From NCBI GenBank assembly GCA_019694975.1, contig JAIBAY010000007.1, positions 165,887-229,886 on the forward strand: a DNA stretch of 64,000 nt. The letters are read 5' to 3'. The DNA is from Chitinophagales bacterium (GTDB lineage: Bacteria > Bacteroidota > Bacteroidia > Chitinophagales > UBA10324). Position numbers and translations under genes: made by a program. Within the stretch, counting starts at the first letter, position 1. Each line of letters starts with the position of its first letter. Below, piece by piece: positions 17,402 through 25,948 of this stretch. The notes below the pieces were generated by a model, which was given only the letters and a program-made list of their open reading frames with translations, was not told where the DNA came from and did not search any database.

Positions 17402-17559
17402 GTGGACGTACCCTGGGTGGAAGTTTATTGGCAGTACTCCGATCCCTTTTCATCGGAGTCCTTAAACTTATCGCCATTCTTCTGGCATGGGCTGCCAAAC
17501 TGAGCGGCACCATATTGTTAAAATTCGGGGAAGCGATAGAAAAAATTGTAACGAGGTAA
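17398..17559 (+). CDS. Small 53-aa membrane protein, mobilization block
   Basis: An ATG overlapping the previous stop (ATGA at 17398-17401) opens a 53-codon frame with one hydrophobic segment ('SLFIGVLKLIAILLAWAAKL') and a basic C-terminus. It ends 1 bp before the coupling-protein ATG at 17561. Perfect fit between two genes and overlap coupling make it likely real. It may supply the membrane anchor that the short coupling protein downstream largely lacks; that is a guess. Confidence 0.65.
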   Translation: MSGRTLGGSLLAVLRSLFIGVLKLIAILLAWAAKLSGTILLKFGEAIEKIVTR

Positions 17560-17560
17560 C

Positions 17561-18982
17561 ATGATGCAATTCCTTATAGAGCTGTTTAACATCGTCACCC
17601 TGGTTATTGCAGAAATATCACAGGGCATATTTGATGGTATCATCTCACTTTTTCCGGAAGAGCGAAAGACCCGGTATGACGCTGATTTCGGATCAGTAAG
17701 CGACACACTCTTCAAATCAGGAAACGGATTTTCAGTAACTGGAAGCAGATTCCTGTCTCTGGAAGACAGTTTTTCTCACATGGTGTGCTTTGGTGGCAGT
17801 GGATCCCGAAAATCAAACTCCATTATCATCCCAACAGTTCTGAATGCGCGAAATGTTTCGATGGTGATACATGATCCATCTAAGGAGGTATTTTTCAAAA
17901 CAGCTTTGGCGAAAAGTAGAGAAGGATTCAAGATTAAAGTGTTGGATTATAACACGCCCGAAAAATCTGAAGGTTTCAATGCGTTGGCCAAGTGTCAAAC
18001 GTATTCAGATGTGCACAAGCTGGCCAGTGTGCTTGTGAGAAATACCATCGAACATTCATCAGACCCATTCTGGAATAAAAGCGCAGAAACCTTGATTGCT
18101 CTCTTTGCAACCTATTTGATCAAATACGCTAAACCTGAACACAAAAATTTTTCGAGTGTTCTTGCGATGGTTCAAAAGTTTAGTTATGACGCAAAAAAGT
18201 TAGATGTGTTAATGGTGAAAACACATGATCAACAATTAATTGATCAGTATAAAACCTTTGTTGCGTATCCGGATAAAACTTTAATGAGTGTCGTGGCCAC
18301 TGCAATTACCGCTTTATCAATTTTTGTTAGTGAAAGTTTGGCAAAGGTTACTTCTTTTAATACCATTGAGTTTGACGAATTCAGAACGCATCCTACCATT
18401 CTTTACATCTGCAACTCAGCAAAAGACGCAGAATTCTATCGTGGTATGAGTGCTATTTTCTTTGAATCCTTTTGGGGTTCAATTTTGAATACTATACCAA
18501 GTAAAAATGAATACCCAATTCTCTTTCTCATAGATGAAGCATCGTCAATGAAGATTGGATCATTGGCTTCATCGGTAGCCCTACTTCGGAAGCATGCTAG
18601 TGCCATTCTTCTTATCTACCAAGATTATAGGCAACTGGAAAATCTTTACGGCTCGTACCAGGCATCCAACATAGTAGCCAACTGCGCTACCAGGTTATAT
18701 ATGCCAAACCAACCTATTGAAATTTGTAAAATGCTCGAAACAGTTTTAGGAAAATATCAATATGAAGATGAGAAGATACTTCGGACACGAGAGTTGCTCA
18801 CTGCCTCTGAAATAAGGCAATTGAATGAGTCTATCATTTTGTTTAAGAATACAGCACCACTCCGAGCTAAGATGCGGCCATACTACGAAACCCTGCGGTT
18901 TAAAAGGCTCACGGAACTTGGTGCATACCAAGTTGAGAATAAGATTCCATTTACATCTCTTCCAGTAATTCAATTTGATTAA
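17561..18982 (+). CDS. VirD4/TraG-like type IV coupling ATPase
   Basis: The 473-aa protein carries a Walker A loop GGSGSRKS (78-85) and a Walker B strand 'YPILFLIDEASS' (about 317-328) of the VirD4/TraG coupling-protein family, plus the 'MVIHDPSKEVF' segment that follows Walker A in these ATPases. Coupling proteins feed relaxase-bound DNA to a type IV secretion channel. It is shorter than typical TraG proteins (about 600 aa or more) and has only one N-terminal hydrophobic stretch (about 5-30). It is followed closely by mobC and the relaxase gene. No type IV channel genes are in view, so the element is probably mobilizable rather than self-transmissible, or the channel genes lie outside. Confidence 0.88.
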   Translation: MMQFLIELFNIVTLVIAEISQGIFDGIISLFPEERKTRYDADFGSVSDTLFKSGNGFSVTGSRFLSLEDSFSHMVCFGGSGSRKSNSIIIPTVLNARNVSMVIHDPSKEVFFKTALAKSREGFKIKVLDYNTPEKSEGFNALAKCQTYSDVHKLASVLVRNTIEHSSDPFWNKSAETLIALFATYLIKYAKPEHKNFSSVLAMVQKFSYDAKKLDVLMVKTHDQQLIDQYKTFVAYPDKTLMSVVATAITALSIFVSESLAKVTSFNTIEFDEFRTHPTILYICNSAKDAEFYRGMSAIFFESFWGSILNTIPSKNEYPILFLIDEASSMKIGSLASSVALLRKHASAILLIYQDYRQLENLYGSYQASNIVANCATRLYMPNQPIEICKMLETVLGKYQYEDEKILRTRELLTASEIRQLNESIILFKNTAPLRAKMRPYYETLRFKRLTELGAYQVENKIPFTSLPVIQFD

Positions 18983-18985
18983 TCG

Positions 18986-19552
18986 ATGCGGGCTGTTAAA
19001 AAGAAGAGTTCCCTCTACTCCTTTCTTGACGCTTCAGGTGTCCTGGCAACCGGCAGTGAAGAAGAAATTCTTAAAAGCAAAAAACTATACTACAAAGAAT
19101 ACAAACGAATCTGGCGTAAAGAGAAACGGAAAACTGAAAAGGAGTTTACATTGTCTTTTACAAATGCTGAGTTCAAACTGATTACGGAGGCAGCCAGAAA
19201 GCATAAAATGAGTCGTACAAAATATATAAAACGAACGACGATTTGGCATATGTCGCAGGTCTACATAGTGCCAGATATAGTTGAAGTACGACGAATCAGT
19301 CAGTGGCTGGGAATGCATTACAATCTAATAGCTCAAATGATTGATGATGAAAAAATATCATCTCAATTAGGAAATTCATTACTCAGAAAAATAGAAGAAA
19401 TCGAGCACCAAGTGCTCATCCACTTATGTAATCCAGACACTTTAGAAGACTGGATTAATCGAGAAGTGAAGAAGAATCCAGATTTGAAAGAAAAAATTCT
19501 TCGATTGCTTACTACAATCTCATCCGATGGTGCTCAAAAGCCTCACACGTAA
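18986..19552 (+). CDS. mobC: MobC-like relaxosome accessory protein
   Basis: A 188-aa basic protein with the pattern of MobC/NikA-type accessory proteins: a ribbon-helix-helix-like segment 'KEFTLSFTNAEFKLITEAAR' followed by 'HKMSRTKYIKR' (about 50-84), then 'RISQWLGMHYNLIAQMID' (about 102-120), the usual conserved part before the C-terminal helices. It would bind near oriT and help the relaxase. The gene starts 3 bp after the coupling-protein stop and overlaps the relaxase gene by 26 bp. Confidence 0.8.
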   Translation: MRAVKKKSSLYSFLDASGVLATGSEEEILKSKKLYYKEYKRIWRKEKRKTEKEFTLSFTNAEFKLITEAARKHKMSRTKYIKRTTIWHMSQVYIVPDIVEVRRISQWLGMHYNLIAQMIDDEKISSQLGNSLLRKIEEIEHQVLIHLCNPDTLEDWINREVKKNPDLKEKILRLLTTISSDGAQKPHT

Positions 19553-20555
19553 ATCACCAAGCACTCGACAGTTATTAAGTTATCTCACTGAGAAAAAAGA
19601 AAAACTGATTGGAGACAAGCAAACTCCAATCCTTATTCGACATAATATTCGATCCAGAAGTCTGGATAAGATTGTCAAAGAATTTGACCACAACGAAACC
19701 TTCAGATTACACCGGCGTAAGGATAACGTCCGGGTATACCATACGATACTTTCCTTCTCAAACAGGGACCGTCAGCATATCAATGAGAAAATGCTTCGTG
19801 ATATTGCGAAGCAACACATGAAATTGCGAGGCAATAACAATATGTACCTCGGCGTGGCACATTACGACAAATCTCATGTTCACCTACACCTCGTGATGTC
19901 CGGTACTAAATATCTCACCGGCGAATCCAATAGGCTATCCCGAAAGGAATTTCACGAACTAAAACTGGCAATGGATTTATACCAGAAACAGCGGTACCCG
20001 GAACTCATCCACAGTTTACCTCGGCATGGTAGATCACAAAAATTGAAGGAAGCGCAACGTGAGCCGGAACCAACTAGAGGTAATTCCCGTGAATCTCAAA
20101 AGGACACCTTACAGCAAATTCTTGAAGAAGCCTACGCCAAATCAAAGTCGCGGGACGACTTTATAAACCACTTGAAATCGCATAACCATGTGGTCTATTT
20201 CCGAAATGGCCGATTACAAGGGGTGAAATTTGAAGGTGACAGAAAATTTAGATTCAGTAGGCTCGGGTATGATAAAGATAAACTAGAGAAGCTTGATGCC
20301 CTTCGCATCAATGAAGAAAAGAACCTGGAAGACTTACGGGAGCTTAGAGCCTCTCGGACTTTAGAGCGTGACCAGGAGAAAGAAAAAAGCGACCAAGATG
20401 ATGACAGGTTCGATTTAGAAAAGGATATTGATTCCGATGAAGAGGAAGTTAAAAATGAAGAAGCCCCCGAAGTAGAGGAGGAAACTGATGACACTGGTTC
20501 AGATGATGACTCCGTTGAGGAGCTATCAGATGAAGCAGATGACATCTATCAGTAA
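19527..20555 (+). CDS. MobA/VirD2-family relaxase
   Basis: The 342-aa protein has the relaxase metal-binding motif HVHLH (H117, H119, H121) preceded by 'YLGVAHYDKS', and a candidate nucleophilic Tyr at position 19 in 'RQLLSYLTEK'. These mark a MobA/VirD2-type enzyme that nicks oriT and stays bound to the DNA. The C-terminus (from about 265) is very rich in Glu and Asp, which is unusual for a DNA-binding protein and may contact the coupling ATPase. Start at 19527 overlaps mobC; no better internal Met precedes the Tyr. Confidence 0.88.
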   Translation: MVLKSLTRKSPSTRQLLSYLTEKKEKLIGDKQTPILIRHNIRSRSLDKIVKEFDHNETFRLHRRKDNVRVYHTILSFSNRDRQHINEKMLRDIAKQHMKLRGNNNMYLGVAHYDKSHVHLHLVMSGTKYLTGESNRLSRKEFHELKLAMDLYQKQRYPELIHSLPRHGRSQKLKEAQREPEPTRGNSRESQKDTLQQILEEAYAKSKSRDDFINHLKSHNHVVYFRNGRLQGVKFEGDRKFRFSRLGYDKDKLEKLDALRINEEKNLEDLRELRASRTLERDQEKEKSDQDDDRFDLEKDIDSDEEEVKNEEAPEVEEETDDTGSDDDSVEELSDEADDIYQ

Positions 20556-20599
20556 CGATGCAATCGTTACCGCTCAAGTATAAATGCATTGAGGGGTTT

Positions 20600-20671
20600 G
20601 GGGAGGTACTCCTCCCCAACAAGATTGCATCTCGCCATGATTACGCATCTTCATGGCGAGATGCAATCTTG
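20600..20671. other. Hairpin cluster, candidate oriT or bidirectional terminator
   Basis: GGGGAGG (20600-20606) pairs with CCTCCCC (20611-20617). Three bases later a perfect 20-bp arm (20620-20639) repeats in inverted form at 20652-20671 with a 12-nt spacer. The position, directly downstream of mobC-relaxase and between convergent operons, suits an origin of transfer. The long perfect arms could also stop transcription from both sides. Nothing else is seen between 20556 and 20835 except the terminator below. Confidence 0.5.
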
Positions 20672-20712
20672 CAATTCTTCGCATTAATTTTTCCCTTAAT
20701 TTAACTTGTAAG

Positions 20713-20746
20713 GTTCTGCCCTTTATTCCCTGGCAGAACTTTTCCT
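20713..20746 (+). terminator. Rho-independent terminator of the mobilization operon
   Basis: GTTCTGCC (20713-20720) pairs with GGCAGAAC (20732-20739), followed by a T-rich tail on the plus strand. It lies after the relaxase gene. Confidence 0.75.
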
Positions 20747-20835
20747 TATGGCATTCACCAAAACTGAAAAGTTTTGAATATTTGCATGTAGAAAACAGCC
20801 GGAATTTTTGAGGCAACCTTGCGAAGCAAGAGGAA

Positions 20836-21075
20836 TTATAAATCCTTTTCTACATTCCGCTCGCGGTCCTCGGCCCGGTCTCTTATCTGCCCCAGCACCT
20901 CTAATTCATTTTTCGCTTTTTCCATTTCATATTCCTGTTTGCCGGCAAAGAAACCGGAGAAATATTCATTGGTTGACTTCAGGCTCCCAATAAGGTTCGA
21001 GACCAGAGACGGTAAATACTTGGTTAATATATACCCGTGGTTGAAACCCTTAATAAATTTTTTTTCGTCACTCAT
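20836..21075 (-). CDS. Small charged helical protein, last gene of the E2-E1-JAB operon
   Basis: This 79-aa protein is not recognised. It has an amphipathic first half ('FIKGFNHGYILTKYLPSLVSNLIG') and a charged helical second half rich in Glu, Arg and Lys, ending 'RNVEKDL'. Its ATG overlaps the stop of the HTH gene by 4 bp, so it is translated with it. The coupling supports a real gene. It may belong to the mobile element's own functions rather than to the conjugation system upstream. Confidence 0.6.
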   Translation of the reverse strand: MSDEKKFIKGFNHGYILTKYLPSLVSNLIGSLKSTNEYFSGFFAGKQEYEMEKAKNELEVLGQIRDRAEDRERNVEKDL

Positions 21076-21347
21076 AATCCAAAAGGTTCTTTTGCATGTT
21101 TTTCAAGATACTCATTGAGTGAGTCAGTGTCGTACAAAATGAGCTTTTTTTCTGGTTGGGCAAACCTGATTTTACCTTGGTCTCTGAGCTTCTGAAGAGT
21201 TGTTTTGCTTTTGATCCTCAGCTTTTTCATGGCCTCTTCGTCTGAAATCCATTTATCCTCCTTTTCGCCTGCTTTTTCTTTGAGACGTTCAACGACTTCT
21301 TCGATAAGGGCGTATAGAGCTTTATCTTCTAGGCAAATGACTTCCAT
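21072..21347 (-). CDS. HTH (excisionase/AlpA-like) DNA-binding protein
   Basis: A 91-aa protein with a helical N-terminus and a MerR/excisionase-type winged helix (about 33-85): 'WISDEEAMKKLRIKSKTTLQ' followed by a 'RDQGKIRF' wing and 'YDTDSLNEYLEKH'. This type is common in Bacteroidota mobile elements, where it serves as excisionase, mobilization helper or regulator. The start lies 1 bp after the stop of the membrane-protein gene, and the stop overlaps the next gene, so it is co-transcribed with the conjugation genes. It may regulate the operon or act in excision of the island. Confidence 0.8.
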   Translation of the reverse strand: MEVICLEDKALYALIEEVVERLKEKAGEKEDKWISDEEAMKKLRIKSKTTLQKLRDQGKIRFAQPEKKLILYDTDSLNEYLEKHAKEPFGL

Positions 21348-21348
21348 G

Positions 21349-22071
21349 CTAGTTTAGAATTTCAGTAGTTTCCAACAATCGGTCAGCATATGCGAACGCT
21401 ATTATCTTGATCCATGCTTTGGTAACCACTACGATCCAGAAAAGGAGAATGGCAATTAAAACTATGGTGGAAAAGTGAAAAGTATATGGGAATACAACTG
21501 GATTCCACGTCTTAGTGAGAGCCAGCCATAGTACATAATTAAAGATAAGAACCACCAAACAAATGGTTATTCCATACAACTTTAAGCCCCAAAGATTTCT
21601 TCTAAACCCATAGCTCGTATTTTCCTTAAGCAATAATGGAAAAGACTTTGAATCACGCGTTCTCGATAGCAGATATCTTGTCCAAGCGGCATACGCTTCA
21701 TCTGAAACCTGTGGTGTTGTTGTTTCTATTTGTAGCGAAGGAATGGGAATTACTGGGCATAAAGAGAGTAGTTTAGTGTGGTACCTTTTTTTAGTAACTG
21801 AATCTATTGTGCTATCCGATAATCTAAGAATGATCGTGGTCGGTGGGCCTCCCCAGGACTGCCATAAGCCTTTTTCCTTCAATTTTCCCATGTCCCTACC
21901 AAGTTGAGAGAAAAGATATGTCAGCACACCTCCAATTCCCAAGGAAGATATGCTGTAAAAAATATTTTCAACTTCGATTGAGTATGCAATGCCGATAACA
22001 ATTATTGGAAGAAATAAAATTGCAATTGGATAAATCCGGGCTTTGAGGGTGTAGTTATCGAACAGGGTCAT
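21349..22071 (-). CDS. Four-helix membrane protein, candidate effector of the E2-E1-JAB operon
   Basis: The 240-aa protein has two hydrophobic helices near the N-terminus (about 12-30 and 37-54), a soluble loop of about 100 residues, and two more helices (about 166-188 and 198-221). This gives two hairpins with the loop in the cytoplasm. Similar two-hairpin membrane proteins act as toxic effectors in several bacterial conflict systems, but I cannot assign a family. The gene lies 9 bp after the E2-E1-JAB gene and 1 bp before the HTH gene. The tight packing suggests a joint function. Confidence 0.75.
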   Translation of the reverse strand: MTLFDNYTLKARIYPIAILFLPIIVIGIAYSIEVENIFYSISSLGIGGVLTYLFSQLGRDMGKLKEKGLWQSWGGPPTTIILRLSDSTIDSVTKKRYHTKLLSLCPVIPIPSLQIETTTPQVSDEAYAAWTRYLLSRTRDSKSFPLLLKENTSYGFRRNLWGLKLYGITICLVVLIFNYVLWLALTKTWNPVVFPYTFHFSTIVLIAILLFWIVVVTKAWIKIIAFAYADRLLETTEILN

Positions 22072-22080
22072 GTAGGTAGA

Positions 22081-24369
22081 TTAGAATACAAAAGGCAAAA
22101 TACCACTTGGGGTTAAGATAGTTAAGAAAACAGGGAGAGGTGTTGTTAATGACGAAAATTCCTTTTTGAATGCTTTAGCCGTAGCTCTATCTACTCCGCT
22201 CATGCCATTTGGTCCAAATGGATGCGTATGCCATTCTCCAATATAACCAAGTTGATTGCCTGTCTGATTAGTTATTGATTCAATCTCCTCCGACAACCCT
22301 TGCACTCCACGAAAAAAACACACTGGATTGGCTGAGCTATCTGGTGGAGCCTTTATCAGATCAACTACGTGTAACGTTTTGGTTTTATAGTTAGCTGAAC
22401 CAATAAATACCCCTCCAGTTTCGTGTGGCATGGCTAAACCCATTTCTTTTTTCATTTCCACTAATACATGTTGACTCATCCTGACTTGCCACGAAGAATC
22501 ATTGACGCATGGGAGAATTAACATTGGTTGGATTTCTATTGCTGATGTTCCAATAGAAATACTTTGATCTGAATTAACACTACAGATAAAAATTCTCCCT
22601 AGTTCCGATTGTGCTTGCTGGCTTTCTTTTTTTATTACCTGAGAGAAGTAAGAAGCATGGGTGCTAATTATATCATCCGAAAGAACTATTGTTTCCGAGT
22701 TACAACCAACACCTACATGTAAATTAAGGTTACCATTATTATCAACACTTTCCCTTCTCAGCCAATCAGAAATTAATGGTACCTTCTTATATTGTGCATA
22801 CGACATTAGTTTGAGATCATCAATTCTAGGATTACGACTCTTTCCTTCGACATACAGCACACCTAATTTACCATGATCTGAAATTGATCCGCTACAAATT
22901 CGAATGCCGTCTTCGCCTCCATGTTCGGAAACTAAACTATTAAAGAAGTTTTCTGATGCGGTAAAATCTAATAACCATTCTCCATTCTTCAATACTACCT
23001 CTAAAGAATTAACTGCAAATGTTGGTGAGGTAGGGATGGCTAAAATCGGAAAATCTTCATTTCGAAACATGGATTTGGCCGCGTTCCGCAATGCCGTAGC
23101 TTTATTCATCCCTTCATACTCAGGAAGTAACGCATGTCTAACCAGATTGTGTGGAGATAAATAATCGTTATCAAAAATTGTCAAATCCTTTACCCCATTT
23201 CTAATAAAATGCATAATTACTTTAGAACCAAGTGCACCGCAACCCACCACTGATGCATTGTGTAGATGAATTGGTGTTCCCGAAATAAGTGCAGCTTTCT
23301 CTGAGGTTAGGGGCTCACTATGGGATTGAAAAAACACAGGAATATTATTGATTGCTTTTCCCGTTTTATCATCATCAGAAAGTTCAATGTAGTAGTTGAT
23401 AAATTCAAGTTTTCCTGAAAAACCAATTATTGGTTTGGTTCTTCTTATTGCTGTAATTACGGGAATCTCATGAAAAAAATTTACCGATTCAGCAATGAAT
23501 TCTTCAAGCCCGGAAATGTCTATGGAATAACCGTCACAAAACGCTTTCAAAGTATTCCAGTCACTTGGTAGGTTCGTGTCATAATTTGAAAATTCTCTAT
23601 TATCATTTGACCAGATCAAATACCCAATCTGATACTTCTTTACCTTGAAAGTTTTTTGTTCAAGCAATTTTTTTATAGATTCAACATATAATGTCAAAGC
23701 AGTACTATACTCAGTATTGTTAACTAACCATAGTAGTTTGAAAGAAGGAGGGTCATCATCGTTCGCAATGTTTTCAAAGAAGATGACTGCAAAATTCGAT
23801 TTATCCTTAAAAGATAGATTTTGTTCAACAATGGAATGCAGTTTATCGTAGGGATAGATTACTTCACCTCGGTATCCCTCTAATCGTATCGGTTCAAATT
23901 GTTGTGAATCCTCGGTTAATTCCCCACAGGCAGCATCACGCAACCAATTACTGGTTCGTGTTAGCAAATCTTTTATTTGCTTATTTGCAAACCATTCATC
24001 GATATTGCCTCTGATAAGGCAAAATCCGGGAGGTCGATTTTTCTTGGCTACATATAGGTGAGCGAGTTGGTTTTTAGGAAAATTGGTACGATCAGGAAAA
24101 ACTTTTGGAGCTTTAGAAGGATAATTGTTTTTATCAAAAGCAATTATTACTGGCTCATTTGGGCGAATATCAATATTACCAGCGTTGCCAAGAGGCGGGA
24201 GTTCAACTGGAATTTTGACACAAATAGCAATGTGATTATCATCCCATATCAGTTTTTTCAGACTCTTATGGAGAGAAGAACTTAATTCAGCTATTGAATC
24301 ATTGAGTTTCTTATTCTCAATCTCCCCTTCGAATGGAGTGAGTGTTGAACTAAAAAGTAATGGAGCCAT
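22081..24369 (-). CDS. E2-E1-JAB fusion: ubiquitin-type conjugation and deconjugation protein
   Basis: One 762-aa chain carries three enzymes of ubiquitin-like chemistry. Residues 1 to about 155 look like a prokaryotic E2: 'AHLYVAKKNRPPGFCLIRG' with C117 as the candidate catalytic Cys, then 'WLRDAACGELT'. After a middle region (160-350) comes a ThiF/E1 adenylation domain (about 355-585) with GCGALG (376-381), D400/D402 and N408/R411; C556 in 'GVGCNSETIVLSDD' is a candidate E1 Cys. The C-terminal part (about 630-755) is a JAB/JAMM metalloprotease with E650, HTH at 714-716 and S724/D727, all active-site residues present. The start overlaps the upstream MBL gene by 20 bp. Unlike type II CBASS, no CD-NTase is adjacent, and no ubiquitin-like gene is seen. 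Confidence 0.9.
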   Translation of the reverse strand: MAPLLFSSTLTPFEGEIENKKLNDSIAELSSSLHKSLKKLIWDDNHIAICVKIPVELPPLGNAGNIDIRPNEPVIIAFDKNNYPSKAPKVFPDRTNFPKNQLAHLYVAKKNRPPGFCLIRGNIDEWFANKQIKDLLTRTSNWLRDAACGELTEDSQQFEPIRLEGYRGEVIYPYDKLHSIVEQNLSFKDKSNFAVIFFENIANDDDPPSFKLLWLVNNTEYSTALTLYVESIKKLLEQKTFKVKKYQIGYLIWSNDNREFSNYDTNLPSDWNTLKAFCDGYSIDISGLEEFIAESVNFFHEIPVITAIRRTKPIIGFSGKLEFINYYIELSDDDKTGKAINNIPVFFQSHSEPLTSEKAALISGTPIHLHNASVVGCGALGSKVIMHFIRNGVKDLTIFDNDYLSPHNLVRHALLPEYEGMNKATALRNAAKSMFRNEDFPILAIPTSPTFAVNSLEVVLKNGEWLLDFTASENFFNSLVSEHGGEDGIRICSGSISDHGKLGVLYVEGKSRNPRIDDLKLMSYAQYKKVPLISDWLRRESVDNNGNLNLHVGVGCNSETIVLSDDIISTHASYFSQVIKKESQQAQSELGRIFICSVNSDQSISIGTSAIEIQPMLILPCVNDSSWQVRMSQHVLVEMKKEMGLAMPHETGGVFIGSANYKTKTLHVVDLIKAPPDSSANPVCFFRGVQGLSEEIESITNQTGNQLGYIGEWHTHPFGPNGMSGVDRATAKAFKKEFSSLTTPLPVFLTILTPSGILPFVF

Positions 24370-25558
24370 ATCTAGAAGGAGTATTTACCGCTCCCAACCC
24401 TGCAGACCCAACTGATTGAGACGATCCTTCTGTCTTCTTAGGTGGCATAGGTCCTTGAGGTGTAATATCAAAAATGATTGGTTGAGGAGTTTTGCCAACC
24501 TTAATATGAACTTCTGTATTCAGAAAATTCTTCTCGGTAACCTTGTTGCAGTATTGCTTTTTCGCGGCATAATGCGGTGGATTATCCTCATTGTCCTTAA
24601 TTTCCTTACTTGAGGCAATTACCTTCGCACTATTCCTCTTGTAGTCTAATACTTCAAGCGACGTTGCAGTGGGAGTAGAATGCTCTTCTTGTGGCGTATC
24701 ATTGAAGAATGACCATGAGCAATGGTGACATGCTAAGAATAAATCCCAATTAAGTGCCTTTTGGTTTACGTCATTTTTGTATTTCTTTGTTTTTTCCAAA
24801 ATCACTTTCCAAGCATGGTGGTCGGCATCACCTCCAAACATTGCAAGTGCGCTAAAATCTGCGCTCGTATCAGTAGCTTTAAACCTTGCTTGGAAAACTA
24901 AGCTAACATGGTTTTTATCACTCTCCTCATCTGTTAATTGCTGCTGATAAGGTGAATGAATAAAAATAGAAAAGGTTTTTAGCTCTCTATCATTAAAACG
25001 GCTCACAATATCACCCGGCACTTTTCTTACAATATCCAACCCACTTAAATCCTCATTTGTATCTCTTCCTACTATTAAAATGCGATTGCCTGGCTTATCT
25101 TTATCAGGACTTTTATCTTGATGGAGCTTTATTCGTCTTTTGGCCTCTTTATTAAAGCATCTTTCATCATCGTTTGTAGCAGTACCCATTACCATGGGGG
25201 AAAACCACAGAACTTCGATTAAAATCTCACCATCATCCTTATTTTTCTTTTTATAGTTTTTCGGATCTCCTTGGTAAAAATTGTTTTCGAAGCCAAGAAG
25301 ATGATCTTCATCGCCGTGTGTAAGAATAAATACATCCACGAACGAAATGCCATCTACATCATTGACTTTTTTCTTCTTTAAAACATTTAAGAGATCTGCC
25401 TTTACATCATACTGTTCTTGGTTTGTGGTTCCCTTACTGGATTCTCGGATATTACAATCAACCAATATTTGAGTGTTGTAGCCGCTCTCATGGATGGAGA
25501 TTAATGATTGGTCGCCGTTTCCAACGGGATAATATTTAATTGTCGAAGTAGAATTCAT
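24350..25558 (-). CDS. ComEC/Rec2-like metallo-beta-lactamase-fold protein
   Basis: A 402-aa soluble protein with the MBL motif 'FILTHGDEDHLLGF' (HGDEDH at 81-86). The second His of the usual HxHxDH is Asp, as in the ComEC/Rec2 branch. Early strands 'YYPVGNGDQSLISI' and 'QILVDCNI' fit the fold. Further candidate ligands are in 'FGGDADHHAW' and 'LACHHCSWS'. A hydrolase acting on a nucleic acid or nucleotide is plausible. The last 30 residues (from about 372) form a Gly/Ser/Pro-rich flexible tail ending 'SRYGSITF', which could be an acceptor for the E1-E2 protein; that is speculation. First gene of the operon, directly downstream of the tRNA-Lys end. Confidence 0.85.
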   Translation of the reverse strand: MNSTSTIKYYPVGNGDQSLISIHESGYNTQILVDCNIRESSKGTTNQEQYDVKADLLNVLKKKKVNDVDGISFVDVFILTHGDEDHLLGFENNFYQGDPKNYKKKNKDDGEILIEVLWFSPMVMGTATNDDERCFNKEAKRRIKLHQDKSPDKDKPGNRILIVGRDTNEDLSGLDIVRKVPGDIVSRFNDRELKTFSIFIHSPYQQQLTDEESDKNHVSLVFQARFKATDTSADFSALAMFGGDADHHAWKVILEKTKKYKNDVNQKALNWDLFLACHHCSWSFFNDTPQEEHSTPTATSLEVLDYKRNSAKVIASSKEIKDNEDNPPHYAAKKQYCNKVTEKNFLNTEVHIKVGKTPQPIIFDITPQGPMPPKKTEGSSQSVGSAGLGAVNTPSRYGSITF

Positions 25559-25725
25559 AATAATATTTTGGCGACATTACCCAAAACGGAGGCCGAAGTA
25601 GAATTCGTGCCAAAATGTCTGTTAATAACTACGCTTGGTTATCCAACTCGCAGGAAATATTGAAGCCATGAGTATAACTTTGAGAGGATATGCAATTGCG
25701 TAGTATTATGAATAAGCAAAGTTTG

Positions 25726-25745
25726 GTGTGCAAACTGTGTGCAAA
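25726..25745. promoter_or_regulatory. Tandem GTGTGCAAA repeats at the island end
   Basis: GTGTGCAAA occurs at 25726-25734 and 25737-25745, 11 bp apart, 17 bp from the tRNA-Lys 3' end. Short direct repeats with one-turn spacing next to a tRNA are typical of integrase or excisionase arm sites. They could also regulate the MBL operon that starts at 25558. No other gene is seen in 25559-25761. Confidence 0.4.
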
Positions 25746-25761
25746 TAATTAATATTTCTAG

Positions 25762-25834
<73 letters not shown>

Positions 25835-25948
25835 ATTTTATTCCACTTTCGTGAAAGCCCGCAAAGGTCAGCAAATTTCATGGAAAGAAAGAACTGATAT
25901 CTGAAGTAATTGACTAATTTCGTTTCCCTAATCATTCCTACAGCAACA

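Noticed and set aside
20836..25558. Type II CBASS
   Set aside because: E1, E2 and JAB chemistry is present, but no CD-NTase and no typical Cap effector; the first gene has an MBL motif instead.
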